Source of the DNA: Thiobaca trueperi
GTDB lineage: Bacteria; Pseudomonadota; Gammaproteobacteria; Chromatiales; Chromatiaceae
Direction: 5' to 3'
DNA: 64,000 bases
Assembly: GCF_004342175.1 (NCBI RefSeq)
Contig: NZ_SMAO01000003.1
Location: 1-64,000 of the forward strand
The position numbers and the translations under genes are program-made. The notes beneath the pieces were generated by a model. It worked only from the letters and a program-made list of their open reading frames with translations. It did no database searches and was not told where the DNA came from. Shown here piece after piece: positions 23,796-34,580 of this stretch; positions within the stretch are counted from its first letter, which is position 1; every line of letters begins with the position of its first letter.

Positions 23796-26052
23796 CGTCG
23801 GCTCGATCCGTCTGCGGCGTGTCGGCGGTCGTCTCGGGGAGATCGTCTTCCGCAATATGATCGGGCTCATGGACCATGACCAGTCCACCGAGCGGCGGCA
23901 GCGCGATCAGCAGCGAATGCGGACGGCCCATCCAGCTCACGGGCTCGGACTGCACCCCGCCCTGATTACCCATGTTACTGCCGCCGTACAGCTCGGCATC
24001 CGAGTTGATGGCCTCGCGATAGAAACCGGGCTCAGGCACGCCGATGCGGTAATCGGTACGTGGAACCGGGGTGAAGTTGAAAACGGCGACGACCAGATCC
24101 GCTCCGGCGCGGTCCTTGCGCAGATAGCTCAGAACCGACTGCGAGCTGTCGTGGCAGTCGATCCATTCAAAGCCGGAGGCGTCGAAGTCGATTTCATGCA
24201 GCGCAGGCAACTCGCGGTGCAGACGGTTCAGGTCGGCAACCAGTTGTTTCACGCCCTGATGCTGGGGTCGTTCGAGCAGCTCCCAATCCAGCTCGCCGGC
24301 AAAATTCCACTCGGCACCCTGGGCGAATTCGCAGCCCTGGAACAGCAGCTTCTTGCCCGGATAGCTGAACATGAAGGTATAGAGCAGACGCAGGCTGGCG
24401 AATTTCTGCCAGCCGTCGCCGGGCATCTTGTCCAGCATGGACTTCTTGCCGTGGACCACTTCGTCATGCGAGAAGGGCAGGACGAAGTTTTCGGTGAAGG
24501 CATAGAGCAGACCGAAGGTCAGCAGATCGTGATGGAAATGCCGGTAGATGGGATCCTTCTGCATGTACGACAGGGTGTCGTGCATCCAGCCCATGTTCCA
24601 TTTCATGCTGAAACCCAGGCCGCCGAGATAGGTCGGGCGCGAGACGGCCGGCCAGGCGGTGGATTCCTCGGCGATCATGAGGCTGCCGGGATGCTGCTCA
24701 TGGGTGACGCTGTTGAGCTGGCGGATGAAATCGACCGCCTCCAGATTTTCGTTGCCGCCGTATTTGTTGGGGATCCATTCGCCCGCGTTGCGCGAATAGT
24801 CCAGATAAAGCATGGAGGCGACGGCATCGACGCGCAGTCCGTCCAGATGGAATTCATCCAGCCAGTAGAGCGCGCTGGAGAGCAGGAAATTCTTCACCTC
24901 GTTGCGACCGAAGTTGAAGATGAGCGTGCCCCAGTCCTTGTGCTCGCCCAGACGCGGATCGGCGTGCTCGTAGAGTGCCGAGCCGTCGAAGCGGGCCAGT
25001 GCATAGGCATCCTTGGGGAAATGGGCCGGCACCCAGTCGAGCAGGACGCCGATACCCCGGCTGTGGAGATAATCGACGAAGAAACGAAAATCGTCCGGGG
25101 TGCCATGCCGTGCGGTCGGTGCGAAATAGCCGGTGCACTGATAGCCCCAGGAGGCATCGAGCGGGTGCTCGGTGATGGGCAGCAGCTCGATGTGGGTGAA
25201 ACCCAGCTCGGTCACATAGTCGGCGAGTTCCTTCGCGAGGATCCGGTAGTTGACAAAATTACCGTCTGGATCGCGCCGCCAGGAACCGAGATGGACCTCA
25301 TAGACCGAGAACGCCCGATGCTGCCAGTTCGCTTCCGCGCGTGCCGTCATCCAGTCCGCGTCAGTCCAGCGGAAGGCGGTTTCAGGACAGATGAGCCCGG
25401 CGGTCTGGGGGCGTTCCTGGAAGGACTGCGCATAGGGATCGATTTTGATATGGATATGACTGGCGTGGTCACGGATCTCGTATTTGTAATAGCCGCCGGT
25501 GGCGAGGCCGGGCACGAAGAGTTCCCAGACACCGGTGCCGCCGCGCACGCGCATGGGATGGGTGCGTCCGTCCCAGCCATTGAAATCGCCGACCACGCTC
25601 ACCCGATCCGCATTGGGTGCCCAGACGGCGAACTGGACGCCGGAGACGCCTTCAACCTCGCGGACATGGGAACCCAGAAAACGATAGGCATGCCAGTGAC
25701 GCCCCTCGCCGAACAGATGCAGGTCGAAATCGGCAAGCTGGGCCGGGAAGCAATAGGGGTCGTAATCCTGATGCGTCACGCCCGCTGCATCCTCCCAGGC
25801 GATCCGGTAACGCTCGGGTGCCTGCGAGGCGTCGCCTTCCCACACAAAGAGGTCGGTGCCCTCGATCCGGTGCAGCGCGGCCTGCGCCTCGACCAGGATT
25901 GCGCGTTCTGCCTGAGGCAGAAAGGCGCGCACGGTGGCCCGGTTCTCGCTGACGTGCCGCCCCAATACCTCGAAGGGGTCATGATGGCGCGCCTCGACGA
26001 TGCGCAGCAGGGGTTCGGGAAGTTTGGGCGCGGAGCCTTTGGCGGTTGGCAT
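23782..26052 (-). CDS. glgB: 1,4-alpha-glucan branching enzyme
   Basis: About 756 residues, a GH13 branching enzyme that makes alpha-1,6 branches in glycogen. It has an N-terminal CBM48 domain ([23 protein letters not shown]) and the catalytic regions [27 protein letters not shown] (nucleophile Asp), [10 protein letters not shown] (acid Glu) and [12 protein letters not shown]. The start ATG 26052 ([14 protein letters not shown]) has AGAGGA 11 bases before it; an upstream GTG at 26097 would add 15 residues. It is divergent from glgC across about 190 bases that should hold both promoters. Confidence 0.95.
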   Translation of the reverse strand: MPTAKGSAPKLPEPLLRIVEARHHDPFEVLGRHVSENRATVRAFLPQAERAILVEAQAALHRIEGTDLFVWEGDASQAPERYRIAWEDAAGVTHQDYDPYCFPAQLADFDLHLFGEGRHWHAYRFLGSHVREVEGVSGVQFAVWAPNADRVSVVGDFNGWDGRTHPMRVRGGTGVWELFVPGLATGGYYKYEIRDHASHIHIKIDPYAQSFQERPQTAGLICPETAFRWTDADWMTARAEANWQHRAFSVYEVHLGSWRRDPDGNFVNYRILAKELADYVTELGFTHIELLPITEHPLDASWGYQCTGYFAPTARHGTPDDFRFFVDYLHSRGIGVLLDWVPAHFPKDAYALARFDGSALYEHADPRLGEHKDWGTLIFNFGRNEVKNFLLSSALYWLDEFHLDGLRVDAVASMLYLDYSRNAGEWIPNKYGGNENLEAVDFIRQLNSVTHEQHPGSLMIAEESTAWPAVSRPTYLGGLGFSMKWNMGWMHDTLSYMQKDPIYRHFHHDLLTFGLLYAFTENFVLPFSHDEVVHGKKSMLDKMPGDGWQKFASLRLLYTFMFSYPGKKLLFQGCEFAQGAEWNFAGELDWELLERPQHQGVKQLVADLNRLHRELPALHEIDFDASGFEWIDCHDSSQSVLSYLRKDRAGADLVVAVFNFTPVPRTDYRIGVPEPGFYREAINSDAELYGGSNMGNQGGVQSEPVSWMGRPHSLLIALPPLGGLVMVHEPDHIAEDDLPETTADTPQTDRADDGAD

Positions 26053-26244
26053 CTGTTGTCGTGTCCTCTGCTGATCAGCGAATCGTGTCGCCCGCACCCC
26101 TGGTGATTGGGCTTAAAAGCTGTCGAAAAGCGGGTTTCGGCACCGCCTGCGGTTCCAAATCCAAGGGTTGCAAACGATCTTGATGGTACCATAAGGGCGC
26201 AAAGACAAATGCAGCCGCGCAACGTCTAAACAGGAGCCGGATCC

Positions 26245-27516
26245 ATGCCCCATGCCAATCCCCGATTCATCAGCCGTCTGACCCGCAACACCCTGGCGCT
26301 GATCCTGGCCGGGGGGCGGGGCTCGCGGCTCAAGCATCTGACCGCCTGGCGCTCCAAGCCCGCAGTGCCCTTCGGCGGCAAGTTCCGCATCATCGATTTC
26401 CCGCTCTCCAACTGCATCAATTCAGGCATCCGCCGCATTGGCGTGCTGACCCAGTACAAGGCGCATTCGCTGATTCTGCACATCCAGAAAGGCTGGGGTT
26501 TCCTGCGCGGCGAGTTCGGCGAATTCGTCGAACTCTGGCCGGCCCAGCAGCGCGTCGTCGAGACCGCCTGGTATGCCGGCACGGCGGATGCCGTGTTCCA
26601 GAATCTCGACATCATCCGCGATCACAACCCCGAATATATCCTGCTGCTGGCAGGCGATCATATCTATAAGATGGACTATGGCGCCATGATCGCCTATCAC
26701 GTCGAGAGCGGCGCCGACATGACCGTCGGCTGTCTCGAAGTCGAAACCGCGCGGGCCAGCGAGTTCGGCGTCATGTCGGTGGATGACGACAACCGGGTGC
26801 GCAGCTTCGCCGAAAAACCCAGCAACCCGGAAACCATCCCCGGCTCGCCTGATCGCTGTCTGGCTTCCATGGGCATCTATGTCTTCAATCGCGGCTTTCT
26901 CTTCGAGCAGCTCATCAAGGACGCCGGCACTCCCAAATCGAGCCATGATTTCGGCAAGGACATCATCCCCGCCGTCATCAAGCTCTACCGGGTGATGGCC
27001 TACACCTTCCGCGATCCCAAAAGCGGCGAGCAGGCTTACTGGCGCGACGTGGGCACCCTGGACGCCTTCTGGGAAGCCAATCTGGAGCTGATCGGCGTGA
27101 CCCCGCCGCTCAATCTCTATGACAAGAACTGGCCGATCTGGACCTATCAGGAACAGTTGCCGCCCGCCAAGTTCGTCTTCGACGACGAAGACCGGCGCGG
27201 CATGGCGGTCGATTCCATGGTCTCGGGCGGCTGCGTCATCTCTGGCGCGACCGTTCGTCACTCGCTGCTCTTCTCCAACGTGCGGGTGAACTCATACGCC
27301 TATGTGGCCGATTCGGTCATCCTGCCGGACGTCGATATCGGGCGTAACTGCGTCATCCGCAACGCCGTCATCGACCGCTATTGTCAGATCGGGGAGGGCT
27401 CGACGATCGGCATGGATCCCGAGGCCGACCGCCGTGCCGGGTTCCTGGTGAGCGAGGGCGGGGTGACACTGGTCACACCGGAGATGCTGGGGCAGGAAGC
27501 CAATCATGTCCGTTGA
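26245..27516 (+). CDS. glgC: Glucose-1-phosphate adenylyltransferase
   Basis: A 423-residue ADP-glucose pyrophosphorylase, the committed step of glycogen synthesis. Seen are the nucleotide-binding segment [14 protein letters not shown], the regulatory/substrate loop [42 protein letters not shown] and a C-terminal left-handed beta-helix ([20 protein letters not shown]). ATG 26245 follows CAGGAG. It pairs with divergent glgB. Confidence 0.95.
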   Translation: MPHANPRFISRLTRNTLALILAGGRGSRLKHLTAWRSKPAVPFGGKFRIIDFPLSNCINSGIRRIGVLTQYKAHSLILHIQKGWGFLRGEFGEFVELWPAQQRVVETAWYAGTADAVFQNLDIIRDHNPEYILLLAGDHIYKMDYGAMIAYHVESGADMTVGCLEVETARASEFGVMSVDDDNRVRSFAEKPSNPETIPGSPDRCLASMGIYVFNRGFLFEQLIKDAGTPKSSHDFGKDIIPAVIKLYRVMAYTFRDPKSGEQAYWRDVGTLDAFWEANLELIGVTPPLNLYDKNWPIWTYQEQLPPAKFVFDDEDRRGMAVDSMVSGGCVISGATVRHSLLFSNVRVNSYAYVADSVILPDVDIGRNCVIRNAVIDRYCQIGEGSTIGMDPEADRRAGFLVSEGGVTLVTPEMLGQEANHVR

Positions 27517-27592
27517 CGCCATTGGCAGTTGGCATGTTGATCCTGGCTGAATTCAACTCCGCCCATCCTGTGAATCGGGACGCTACCGAATC

Positions 27593-27793
27593 ATGAATAT
27601 CGTTTTGAATGGAGAGTGCAGGCAGGTCCGCGAAGGCGCGCACTTGTCTGATCTTGTCGTGGAGCTATCCCTCACCGGCCAGCGTTTTGCCATTGAGGTC
27701 AATGCCGAGCTGGTTCCGCGCAGCCGTTTCGCCGAGCATCGGCTCAACCCGGACGACCGGGTCGAGATCATCCAGGCCGTCGGTGGCGGATGA
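27593..27793 (+). CDS. thiS: Sulfur carrier protein ThiS
   Basis: A 66-residue ubiquitin-like protein ending in the required GlyGly (QAVGGG), the site of thiocarboxylation. It carries sulfur for the thiazole ring of thiamine. The start is MNIVLNGE. It lies 65 bases upstream of thiG. No TPP riboswitch is visible in the 76 bases before it. Confidence 0.92.
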   Translation: MNIVLNGECRQVREGAHLSDLVVELSLTGQRFAIEVNAELVPRSRFAEHRLNPDDRVEIIQAVGGG

Positions 27794-27858
27794 CATACGG
27801 CTCATGAAAGGCTGTCGTACAATTCTGCCAACCGAATCCCCACCCGCAGGATCATTTC

Positions 27859-28656
<798 letters not shown>

Positions 28657-28677
28657 GGCGGTCGTCGTCATCGCGGC

Positions 28678-29694
28678 TCAATCCGTCGGTGGTCGGCGGA
28701 TGGATCGAACCAGGCGTGGGATCTCGGTTTCCAGGCTGTATTTCGGGCGGAAGCCGAGCGTGCGCTCCAGCTTCTCCGATGAATACCAGGCATCCCCGGT
28801 GAGTTTGGACAGGCCATCCAGGGTCAGCGGCAGGCGCCGACCGAGCAGGCGTTCGCCGATGGATCCTCCGGCAGCGGCGACACGCAGGGCCCAGAGCGGG
28901 ACGGTCCAGCGCGGAATGGGACGGCCCAGCGCCAGCAGGATGCGTTCATAGATCCAGCGGGTCGAATAGGCGCGTCCGTCCGTGACACAGTAAATCTGAC
29001 CGGCGCTGGCCGGATTCCGGGCGATCAGGATGGCAGCGGCGACGGCGTCCTCGATATGGATCGCCGAGCGGCGATTATTGATCTGCGGCCAGGGCGGAAA
29101 ACGCCGCGCCGCGATGGCGGCGATCAGACGCGCGAGATTTCCCTTGTCATCCAGGCCATACACCATCGGCAGCCGCAGAACGCTGGCCTGGATGCCGGCT
29201 GTCTGTCCGGTCGCCAGCACCCGCTGTTCCGCCGCCAGCTTGGCGCGGCCATAGAGCGTGTCGGGCGCCGGAGTCAGGGTCTCGTCGGCGGGTCGTCCCA
29301 GCTCGCCGGCTGCATCGCCCATCGCCTTGACGGTGCTGATATAGATCAGGCGCTTGACGCCTGAGTCTGCGGCCTCTGCCATGAGGTTGGCGGTGCCTTC
29401 GGCTGTCACCGGCCAGTGGTTCGGCGCGTTGTAGAGATCGGGCTCGTCGGGTCGTGGCGCATAGCTCGCCAGATGAAAGAGCGTGTCGATGCCCGAACAG
29501 ACCGATTGCAGGCTCGACGGGTCGGTCAGATCGCCGACGCGGACATCGACCCTCTGACCGGGCCAGAGATCGAGCGCGACCTGCGGGGCGCGGGTCAGGA
29601 TGCTGACCGGCTGCCCTTCTTGCAGCAGGGTCGAGACGAGCAGACGGCCCACGCGACCCGTCGCGCCAGTCACCAAAATGTTTCCCAGTTCCAA
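28678..29694 (-). CDS. NAD-dependent epimerase/dehydratase
   Basis: A 338-residue extended short-chain dehydrogenase with the NAD-binding loop VTGATGRVGRLL at the start, LFHLAS, STVKAMG and the catalytic YGRAK (Tyr-x-x-x-Lys). It probably modifies a nucleotide sugar or an isoprenoid/sterol-like substrate; the C-terminal half is not specific enough to decide. The start appears to be TTG at 29694, because a stop lies just upstream in frame. It sits near two glycosyltransferase genes, which suggests a surface polysaccharide role. Confidence 0.8.
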   Translation of the reverse strand: MELGNILVTGATGRVGRLLVSTLLQEGQPVSILTRAPQVALDLWPGQRVDVRVGDLTDPSSLQSVCSGIDTLFHLASYAPRPDEPDLYNAPNHWPVTAEGTANLMAEAADSGVKRLIYISTVKAMGDAAGELGRPADETLTPAPDTLYGRAKLAAEQRVLATGQTAGIQASVLRLPMVYGLDDKGNLARLIAAIAARRFPPWPQINNRRSAIHIEDAVAAAILIARNPASAGQIYCVTDGRAYSTRWIYERILLALGRPIPRWTVPLWALRVAAAGGSIGERLLGRRLPLTLDGLSKLTGDAWYSSEKLERTLGFRPKYSLETEIPRLVRSIRRPPTD

Positions 29695-29710
29695 ACTTCA
29701 TTCGCCCCAA

Positions 29711-29791
29711 AATAGACAGGATTAACAGGATTTTCCAGGATGGACAGGCTTTTTCAAAGCCTTGTTTTAGATCCTGTTAATCCTGTCTATT
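29711..29791. repeat. Long intergenic palindrome, intact copy
   Basis: AATAGACAGGATTAACAGGA...ATCCTGTTAATCCTGTCTATT, about 81 bases. It is the uninterrupted relative of the element at 60021 that carries MITE insertions. Its right tip overlaps the stop codon of the adjoining GT2 gene. Confidence 0.85.
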
Positions 29792-30677
29792 TCCTAAACC
29801 GGCGCACGGCCAACGACCACTTCACCCCGAAAAAATGCAGCCGGATGCCGAGGATGACCAAGAGGCTGAACAGCCGTGGATAGCGGCCAGCCTGGAATTT
29901 GCGAAAGAAGCGTTCCATCCCATGATGCTTGTGACGCTCCACCGCCAGGGGGTCGCCGGTGCTGCATGCCCCTTTGTGATGGATGACGCGAACATCGGGG
30001 ACGAAGGCGATCTTCCAGCCCGCCTGATGGAAACGCACGAACCAGTCCAGATCCTCGCAATGCAGAAAATAGCCTTCATCGAGCGGGCCGACTGCATCCA
30101 GTGCCTGTCGCCGCACGAACATGAATGAACCCGAGATGGCCGCGACCTCGACCGGTTCGATCGGCAGCGGTTGGTCATGCAGATTCAAACGCGATCCTCG
30201 CGCTTGCAGCCGGTCCAGACCGGTGAATCGTTTGAGCGCGATCCAGGGATCGGGAATGGCGCGACGGCAGGCAACCTGCTCGGCGCCATCGGGATCCAGC
30301 ACCAGACAGCCGGCCATGCCGACATCCGGGCGACGGTCCAGAAAGCCCGCCAGCCGCGCCAGGGTATCGGGCGCGATGAGACAATCCGGGTTCAGAAAGA
30401 GCAGATAGTCCGCGCAGGCGAGCGGCAGCGCCCGGTTGTTGGCCTTGGCGAAGCCCAGGTTGGCGCAGTGCTCCAGGATGGTCAGTCGTGGATCCTGGCC
30501 ACAGGCGGACCTCACCCGCTCCAGGCTGTCATCGACCGAGCCGTTGTCGCTAACGATGATCTCCACCGCGACACTGGAGGCAAGCACCGCCGTCACGCAC
30601 TCGGCCAGTAAGGGGCCGGCATTGTAGTTGACCACGATGACGCTGACGGCAGGCGGCTCGCGCTCGACCGGCATCAT
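29787..30677 (-). CDS. GT2-family glycosyltransferase (rhamnosyltransferase-like)
   Basis: A 296-residue GT-A glycosyltransferase: VSVIVVNYNAG, EIIVSDNGSVDDS, NLGFAKANNRAL, and the metal/nucleotide-binding FLNPDC; later GYFLHCEDLDWFVRFHQAGW holds the catalytic ED-x-D motif. It resembles WbbL-like rhamnosyltransferases that extend O-antigen or capsule. The C-terminus has a hydrophobic helix (LFSLLVILGIRLHFF). It overlaps the larger glycosyltransferase gene upstream by 4 bases, so the two probably act on the same glycan. Confidence 0.88.
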   Translation of the reverse strand: MMPVEREPPAVSVIVVNYNAGPLLAECVTAVLASSVAVEIIVSDNGSVDDSLERVRSACGQDPRLTILEHCANLGFAKANNRALPLACADYLLFLNPDCLIAPDTLARLAGFLDRRPDVGMAGCLVLDPDGAEQVACRRAIPDPWIALKRFTGLDRLQARGSRLNLHDQPLPIEPVEVAAISGSFMFVRRQALDAVGPLDEGYFLHCEDLDWFVRFHQAGWKIAFVPDVRVIHHKGACSTGDPLAVERHKHHGMERFFRKFQAGRYPRLFSLLVILGIRLHFFGVKWSLAVRRFRK

Positions 30678-32782
30678 GACGCTGGCTCCAGATCCAGCGC
30701 CTCACGCACCGCCCGCTCGGCGGCGGCGAAGCTGAAATGCCGTTCCATGACCGCCAGACCGCCAGCGGACAGACGCGCCCAGAGCGCGTCATCGGTATCC
30801 AGACGCGCGATGGCCTCGGCAAAGGCCAGTGCGTCATCGGCAATCAGCACCGATTCGCCATCGACCAGATGCATGCCCTCGGCGGCGATGCTGGTCGCCA
30901 CTACGGGCAGGCCGTAAGCAAGGCTTTGATTGATCTTGCCCTTGACCCCGGCGCCATAGCGCAGCGGGGCGACGGATAGCCGGCAGTTGGCGAACCAGGG
31001 CGCGACATCCGGCACATAACCCAGGATCTCCACCCCGTTGCCGGCACAGGCCAGCACCTCGGGCGGCGGATCCGCACCGATCACCCTGAGTGTCAGGTCG
31101 GGTCGGCGCGCGCGTAGCAGGGGCATGACCTCGCGACAGAAAAAGAGGACGGCGTCGCCGTTCGGCGGATGGGCGAAGGCGCCGATGAACAGCAGGTCAC
31201 GCCGGTCGCCTGCCGGTCGCGCCGAGCCGTGGATGGCATGGATGTTCGAGACGATGCGAACCGGGATCTCCGGTGCCTCGACGGCCAGCAGATCGCGTTC
31301 CATCTCGCTGACGACCAGGGTCAGATCGGCCTGTCGCATCAGGTCCAGTTCCTGACGCCTGCGTGTCTCGGCGACCAGCCGCGTGACCCGGTCGCCGCGC
31401 ATCGTCGCCAGCCGGCGCTCGCGCAGAAAATGCAGATCGACGGTATCGAAGAGGATGCGCGCCTGCGGACAATGACTGCGCGCGGCAGCCATGACCTGAG
31501 CGGCGGCGTCGGCGCGGCTCAGGATCACCAGATCATAGAGTCTGCCGCGCTCTGCCAGGTGACGCGCCAGCGAGCGCACAAAGGGACGATACAGCACCTC
31601 GACACCCTGGCACTGAAGCTCCGCCACATAGGGCTGGGGCGCTTCCAGATTGGCGGCGGCGAAGGTGACCTTGTATCCCAGCCTTTGCAGGATGTGGAAC
31701 AGATTGAGCATGCGCAGCGAACCGGATTCGCGATCCGGGGTGATCATGTAATTATCGACCACCAGTACGCGTCGTTTGACCTGACGCTCCCGGGCGTGCT
31801 CCAGATCCTCGCCCCGTTCGCCAAAGTTGGCTAATTCAGGCTGCCAGCGCTGGCGAAAGGTCTCGGCATGGAGTTGCTGAAAGCGTTTCAGACCCTCGGC
31901 GGCGGTCTCGTCGCGTCCAGCGGTGACGCCCTCGAAATGTACGACCCAGGACAGCGGCTGATAGTAGACCTGCAAACCCGCCGCGCGGACACGAAAGGCC
32001 AGATCGGTGTCTTCGTAATAGGCGGGCGCAAAGACCGGGTCGAAACCGCCAAGCTGCCGGAACAGCGCGGTGCGGATCGCCAGCGCCGCGCCGGAACAAT
32101 AATCGACGGCGCGGCGATAGCTGTATTCCGGCTTGTTGGGGTCGTCCAGATGGCCGTCATTCCAGGCCGAACCATCGCGAAAGAGGATTCCGCCGGACTC
32201 CTGCTGGCGTCCGTCGGGATAGACGAGCCGACTGCCGACCAGTCCGGCGTCCGGCGCCTCATCGAAAGTGCGCAGCAGGGCATCGAGCCAGCCCGGCTGG
32301 ACCTGGGTGTCGTTGTTCAGAAAGACGATGAAGGCACCACGCGCCAGTTCCGCCCCGCGATTGCAGGTGCCTACGAATCCCAGATTCTCGGCATTGCGGA
32401 CCACGCGCACGCCGGGGTAGTCGGCGAGGCGCGCGGCGGTGCCGTCACTGGAGCAGTCATCAATGACGATGACCTCAAAGGCCGCCTCGGTCGTCGCCTG
32501 TGCGAGCGCGGCGAGACAGTGATGGGTGAAGTGAAACTGATCATGCACCGGGATGATGATCGAGGCGAGGGGCGACTCCGGGAGCGGCAGGGCGACCGGC
32601 TGGAAAGGCTCGCTGCAGGCGATCAGTTGTGGCGGTCTCTGCACCGCCAGCGGCGTCGTGCGCAGGCGGCGTCTGAGCTTGTGCAGGAGCACGCGCGCGC
32701 CTTCGGTGCGCAGCACATGCAGCAGGCGGGGCAGATAACGCAGCGCGAAGCCAAAACGGCCCCGATTCTCGATCATTGTCAT
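30674..32782 (-). CDS. Two-domain glycosyltransferase (GT2 then GT4)
   Basis: A 702-residue protein with two catalytic modules. Residues about 68-310 are GT2: ASIIIPVHDQFHFTHHCL, VIVIDDCSSDGT, NAENLGFVGTCNRG, FLNNDTQVQPGW, and YYEDTDLAFRVRAAGLQ. Residues about 345-700 are a GT-B (GT1/GT4-like) domain: VLVVDNYMITPDRESGSLR, ILFDTVDLHFLRERR, and a C-terminal LSVAPLRYGAGVKGKINQSL signature. Such fusions build repeating surface polysaccharides. It is preceded by only 37 bases after hypB, so transcription may start further upstream. Confidence 0.88.
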   Translation of the reverse strand: MTMIENRGRFGFALRYLPRLLHVLRTEGARVLLHKLRRRLRTTPLAVQRPPQLIACSEPFQPVALPLPESPLASIIIPVHDQFHFTHHCLAALAQATTEAAFEVIVIDDCSSDGTAARLADYPGVRVVRNAENLGFVGTCNRGAELARGAFIVFLNNDTQVQPGWLDALLRTFDEAPDAGLVGSRLVYPDGRQQESGGILFRDGSAWNDGHLDDPNKPEYSYRRAVDYCSGAALAIRTALFRQLGGFDPVFAPAYYEDTDLAFRVRAAGLQVYYQPLSWVVHFEGVTAGRDETAAEGLKRFQQLHAETFRQRWQPELANFGERGEDLEHARERQVKRRVLVVDNYMITPDRESGSLRMLNLFHILQRLGYKVTFAAANLEAPQPYVAELQCQGVEVLYRPFVRSLARHLAERGRLYDLVILSRADAAAQVMAAARSHCPQARILFDTVDLHFLRERRLATMRGDRVTRLVAETRRRQELDLMRQADLTLVVSEMERDLLAVEAPEIPVRIVSNIHAIHGSARPAGDRRDLLFIGAFAHPPNGDAVLFFCREVMPLLRARRPDLTLRVIGADPPPEVLACAGNGVEILGYVPDVAPWFANCRLSVAPLRYGAGVKGKINQSLAYGLPVVATSIAAEGMHLVDGESVLIADDALAFAEAIARLDTDDALWARLSAGGLAVMERHFSFAAAERAVREALDLEPAS

Positions 32783-32819
32783 TCAGTCGAGCCTTGCCGT
32801 TAACGGATGGCGCCTGAAT

Positions 32820-33704
32820 TCAATCGTGGCTGTGATCATGCGCATGGTGGTGGTGATGGTGATGGAAATGTTCGTGACGGTGCGCCGCGTCCTGGGCATG
32901 CAGGCGGGTGCTGTCCGTCTGAGTGGCTGGGCGAGTGGTCCGGCCCTGAGCCAGTCTGGCGCGCTGTGCCGCCAGTTCATGACGCAGCCAGTCCAGCCAG
33001 GGTTCCAGTTGGCCCGCGCCGCGCGTGGAAATGGTCTCGAATGGCGCCACGCTGGCCAGATTGCGCAGATACTGCTCGGCCCGCTCGGGCTGGAACTCGG
33101 GCAGCACCGTCAGGAGATCGGACTTGGTGCAGAGCACCAGGTCGGCGGTACGGAACATGACCGGATATTTGGCCGGTTTATCGTCGCCCTCGGGCACTGA
33201 CAGCAGCGTGACATTGCGATGCTGGCCCAGATCGAAGCTGGCGGGGCAGACCAGATTGCCGACGTTCTCGATGAACAGCAGATCGACGCCGTGCAGGTCC
33301 AGTTGATGGAGTGCATCGTGGACCAGATGGGCGTCCAGATGGCAGGCGCTGCCGGTCGAGATCTGCACCGCTGGCACACCCTTGGCGCGGATGCGCAGCG
33401 CATCGTTCTCGGTCTCCAGATCACCCTCGATCACGGCGATGCGCAGTTCGCTCCCCAGCGCATCGATGGTGGCCTCCAGCAGGCTGGTCTTGCCTGCGCC
33501 GGGCGAGGACATGAGATTGAGCGCCAGCAGGGCGTAACGATCAAAATGCTCCCGGTTATGGGCGGCCTCATGATCGTTTTCGGTCAGCAGCCCCTTGAGC
33601 ACGGCAACCGCCGCGCGTCCATCCTCGGTCAGCGCATGCTTGCCATCGCCCTGCACAAGATGTTCGTTGCCGGGTGTGATGTTGCAGCCGCAGGTATTGC
33701 ACAT
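32820..33704 (-). CDS. hypB: Hydrogenase/urease nickel-insertion GTPase HypB with C-terminal His tail
   Basis: A 294-residue SIMIBI GTPase that supplies nickel to [NiFe]-hydrogenase with HypA. The N-terminus has the high-affinity metal motif MCNTCGC. The P-loop is SSPGAGKTSLLE, followed by VIEGDLETENDALRI, QISTGSACHLDAH and FIENVGNLVCPASFDLG. The tail (about 270-294) is unusually His-rich with seven consecutive His; in many HypB proteins the His-rich stretch lies near the N-terminus. No hypA, hypC or hydrogenase genes are nearby, so it has been separated from the rest of the system. Confidence 0.93.
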   Translation of the reverse strand: MCNTCGCNITPGNEHLVQGDGKHALTEDGRAAVAVLKGLLTENDHEAAHNREHFDRYALLALNLMSSPGAGKTSLLEATIDALGSELRIAVIEGDLETENDALRIRAKGVPAVQISTGSACHLDAHLVHDALHQLDLHGVDLLFIENVGNLVCPASFDLGQHRNVTLLSVPEGDDKPAKYPVMFRTADLVLCTKSDLLTVLPEFQPERAEQYLRNLASVAPFETISTRGAGQLEPWLDWLRHELAAQRARLAQGRTTRPATQTDSTRLHAQDAAHRHEHFHHHHHHHAHDHSHD

Positions 33705-33792
33705 GATTCGGATCTCCCAGCGAAATCGGCAGTCTACGCCATCGCCCGACGAAGGGTTAGTGCGGATCGCTCAATCAGGTCTGGCCGGACGC

Positions 33793-34467
33793 TCACAACA
33801 ACCCCCGTTCGGCGAACGACACCCCGTCGCCGTCGCCCACGATGATGTGATCCAGCACCCGCACCTCGATCAGATCCAGCATGGACTTGAGACGCTGGGT
33901 GATGCGCAGGTCGGCCTGGCTGGGCTCGGCCACCCCGGATGGATGATTATGCGCGAAGATGACAGCGGCGGCGTTGGTGTCGAGCACCCGTCGCAGCACC
34001 TCGCGCGGATGCACGCTCGCGCCATCGATGGTGCCGCGAAACAGCTCCTCGAAACGGATCACCCGATGACGGTTGTCGAGAAAGAGACAGGCGAAGACCT
34101 CGTGCGGCAGGCCATAGAGACGCATCTTCAGATAATCGCGCGTGGCCTGGGGGCTGGTCAGCACGTCCTGCCCGTCGAGACGGGTCAGCAGATAGCGGCG
34201 GCTGAGTTCAAGCACCGCCTGCAACTGCGCGAACTTGGCCGTGCCAAGCCCCTTTTCCTGGCAGAAACGGCGCTGATCGGCGGCCAGCAGACCGGCGAGT
34301 CCGCCGAACGCGATCAGCAGCTCGCGGGCCAGATCCACCGCGCTCTTGCCCGGAATCCCGGTGCGCAGAAAGATGGCCAGCAATTCGGCGTCGGACAGCG
34401 CGCCCGCGCCGCGCTCCAGGAGCTTTTCGCGCGGACGTTCGTCTTCCGGCCAGTCCCTGATCGTCAT
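33793..34467 (-). CDS. radC: RadC/YeeS family JAB-domain protein
   Basis: A 224-residue protein: an N-terminal helix-hairpin-helix region ([20 protein letters not shown]) and a JAB/MPN domain with the metal motif [15 protein letters not shown]. The old link to recombination repair is doubtful; the biochemical role is unsettled. ATG 34467 follows GGGAGGGC. It is divergent from coaBC over 113 bases. The bases just upstream of the start contain GCGGTTTAATCCTGTC, resembling fused tips of two repeat families found elsewhere in the window. Confidence 0.92.
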   Translation of the reverse strand: MTIRDWPEDERPREKLLERGAGALSDAELLAIFLRTGIPGKSAVDLARELLIAFGGLAGLLAADQRRFCQEKGLGTAKFAQLQAVLELSRRYLLTRLDGQDVLTSPQATRDYLKMRLYGLPHEVFACLFLDNRHRVIRFEELFRGTIDGASVHPREVLRRVLDTNAAAVIFAHNHPSGVAEPSQADLRITQRLKSMLDLIEVRVLDHIIVGDGDGVSFAERGLL

Positions 34468-34580
34468 ACGCCCTCCCGCTTTGCGGTTTAATCCTGTCAA
34501 AATCTCCATCCGTCGGCGAGCGACCGGCGGATCGGTTAAACTTCGCGCTTCTATTTCAGGTCAGAATACACATTCAGCTC

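Noticed and set aside
23749-26106. Long open frame (785 codons) antisense to glgB
   Set aside because: Mirror of the strong glgB codon pattern, without recognisable domains; glgB has all catalytic motifs.
27517-27592. TPP riboswitch before thiS
   Set aside because: The conserved CUGAGA and ACCUGAU-type segments and the pairing stems are not present, and the gap is too short.
32820-32885. Artificial His-tag at the end of HypB
   Set aside because: The His run is part of a longer mixed His/Asp/Ala tail and HypB proteins naturally carry such nickel-binding stretches.
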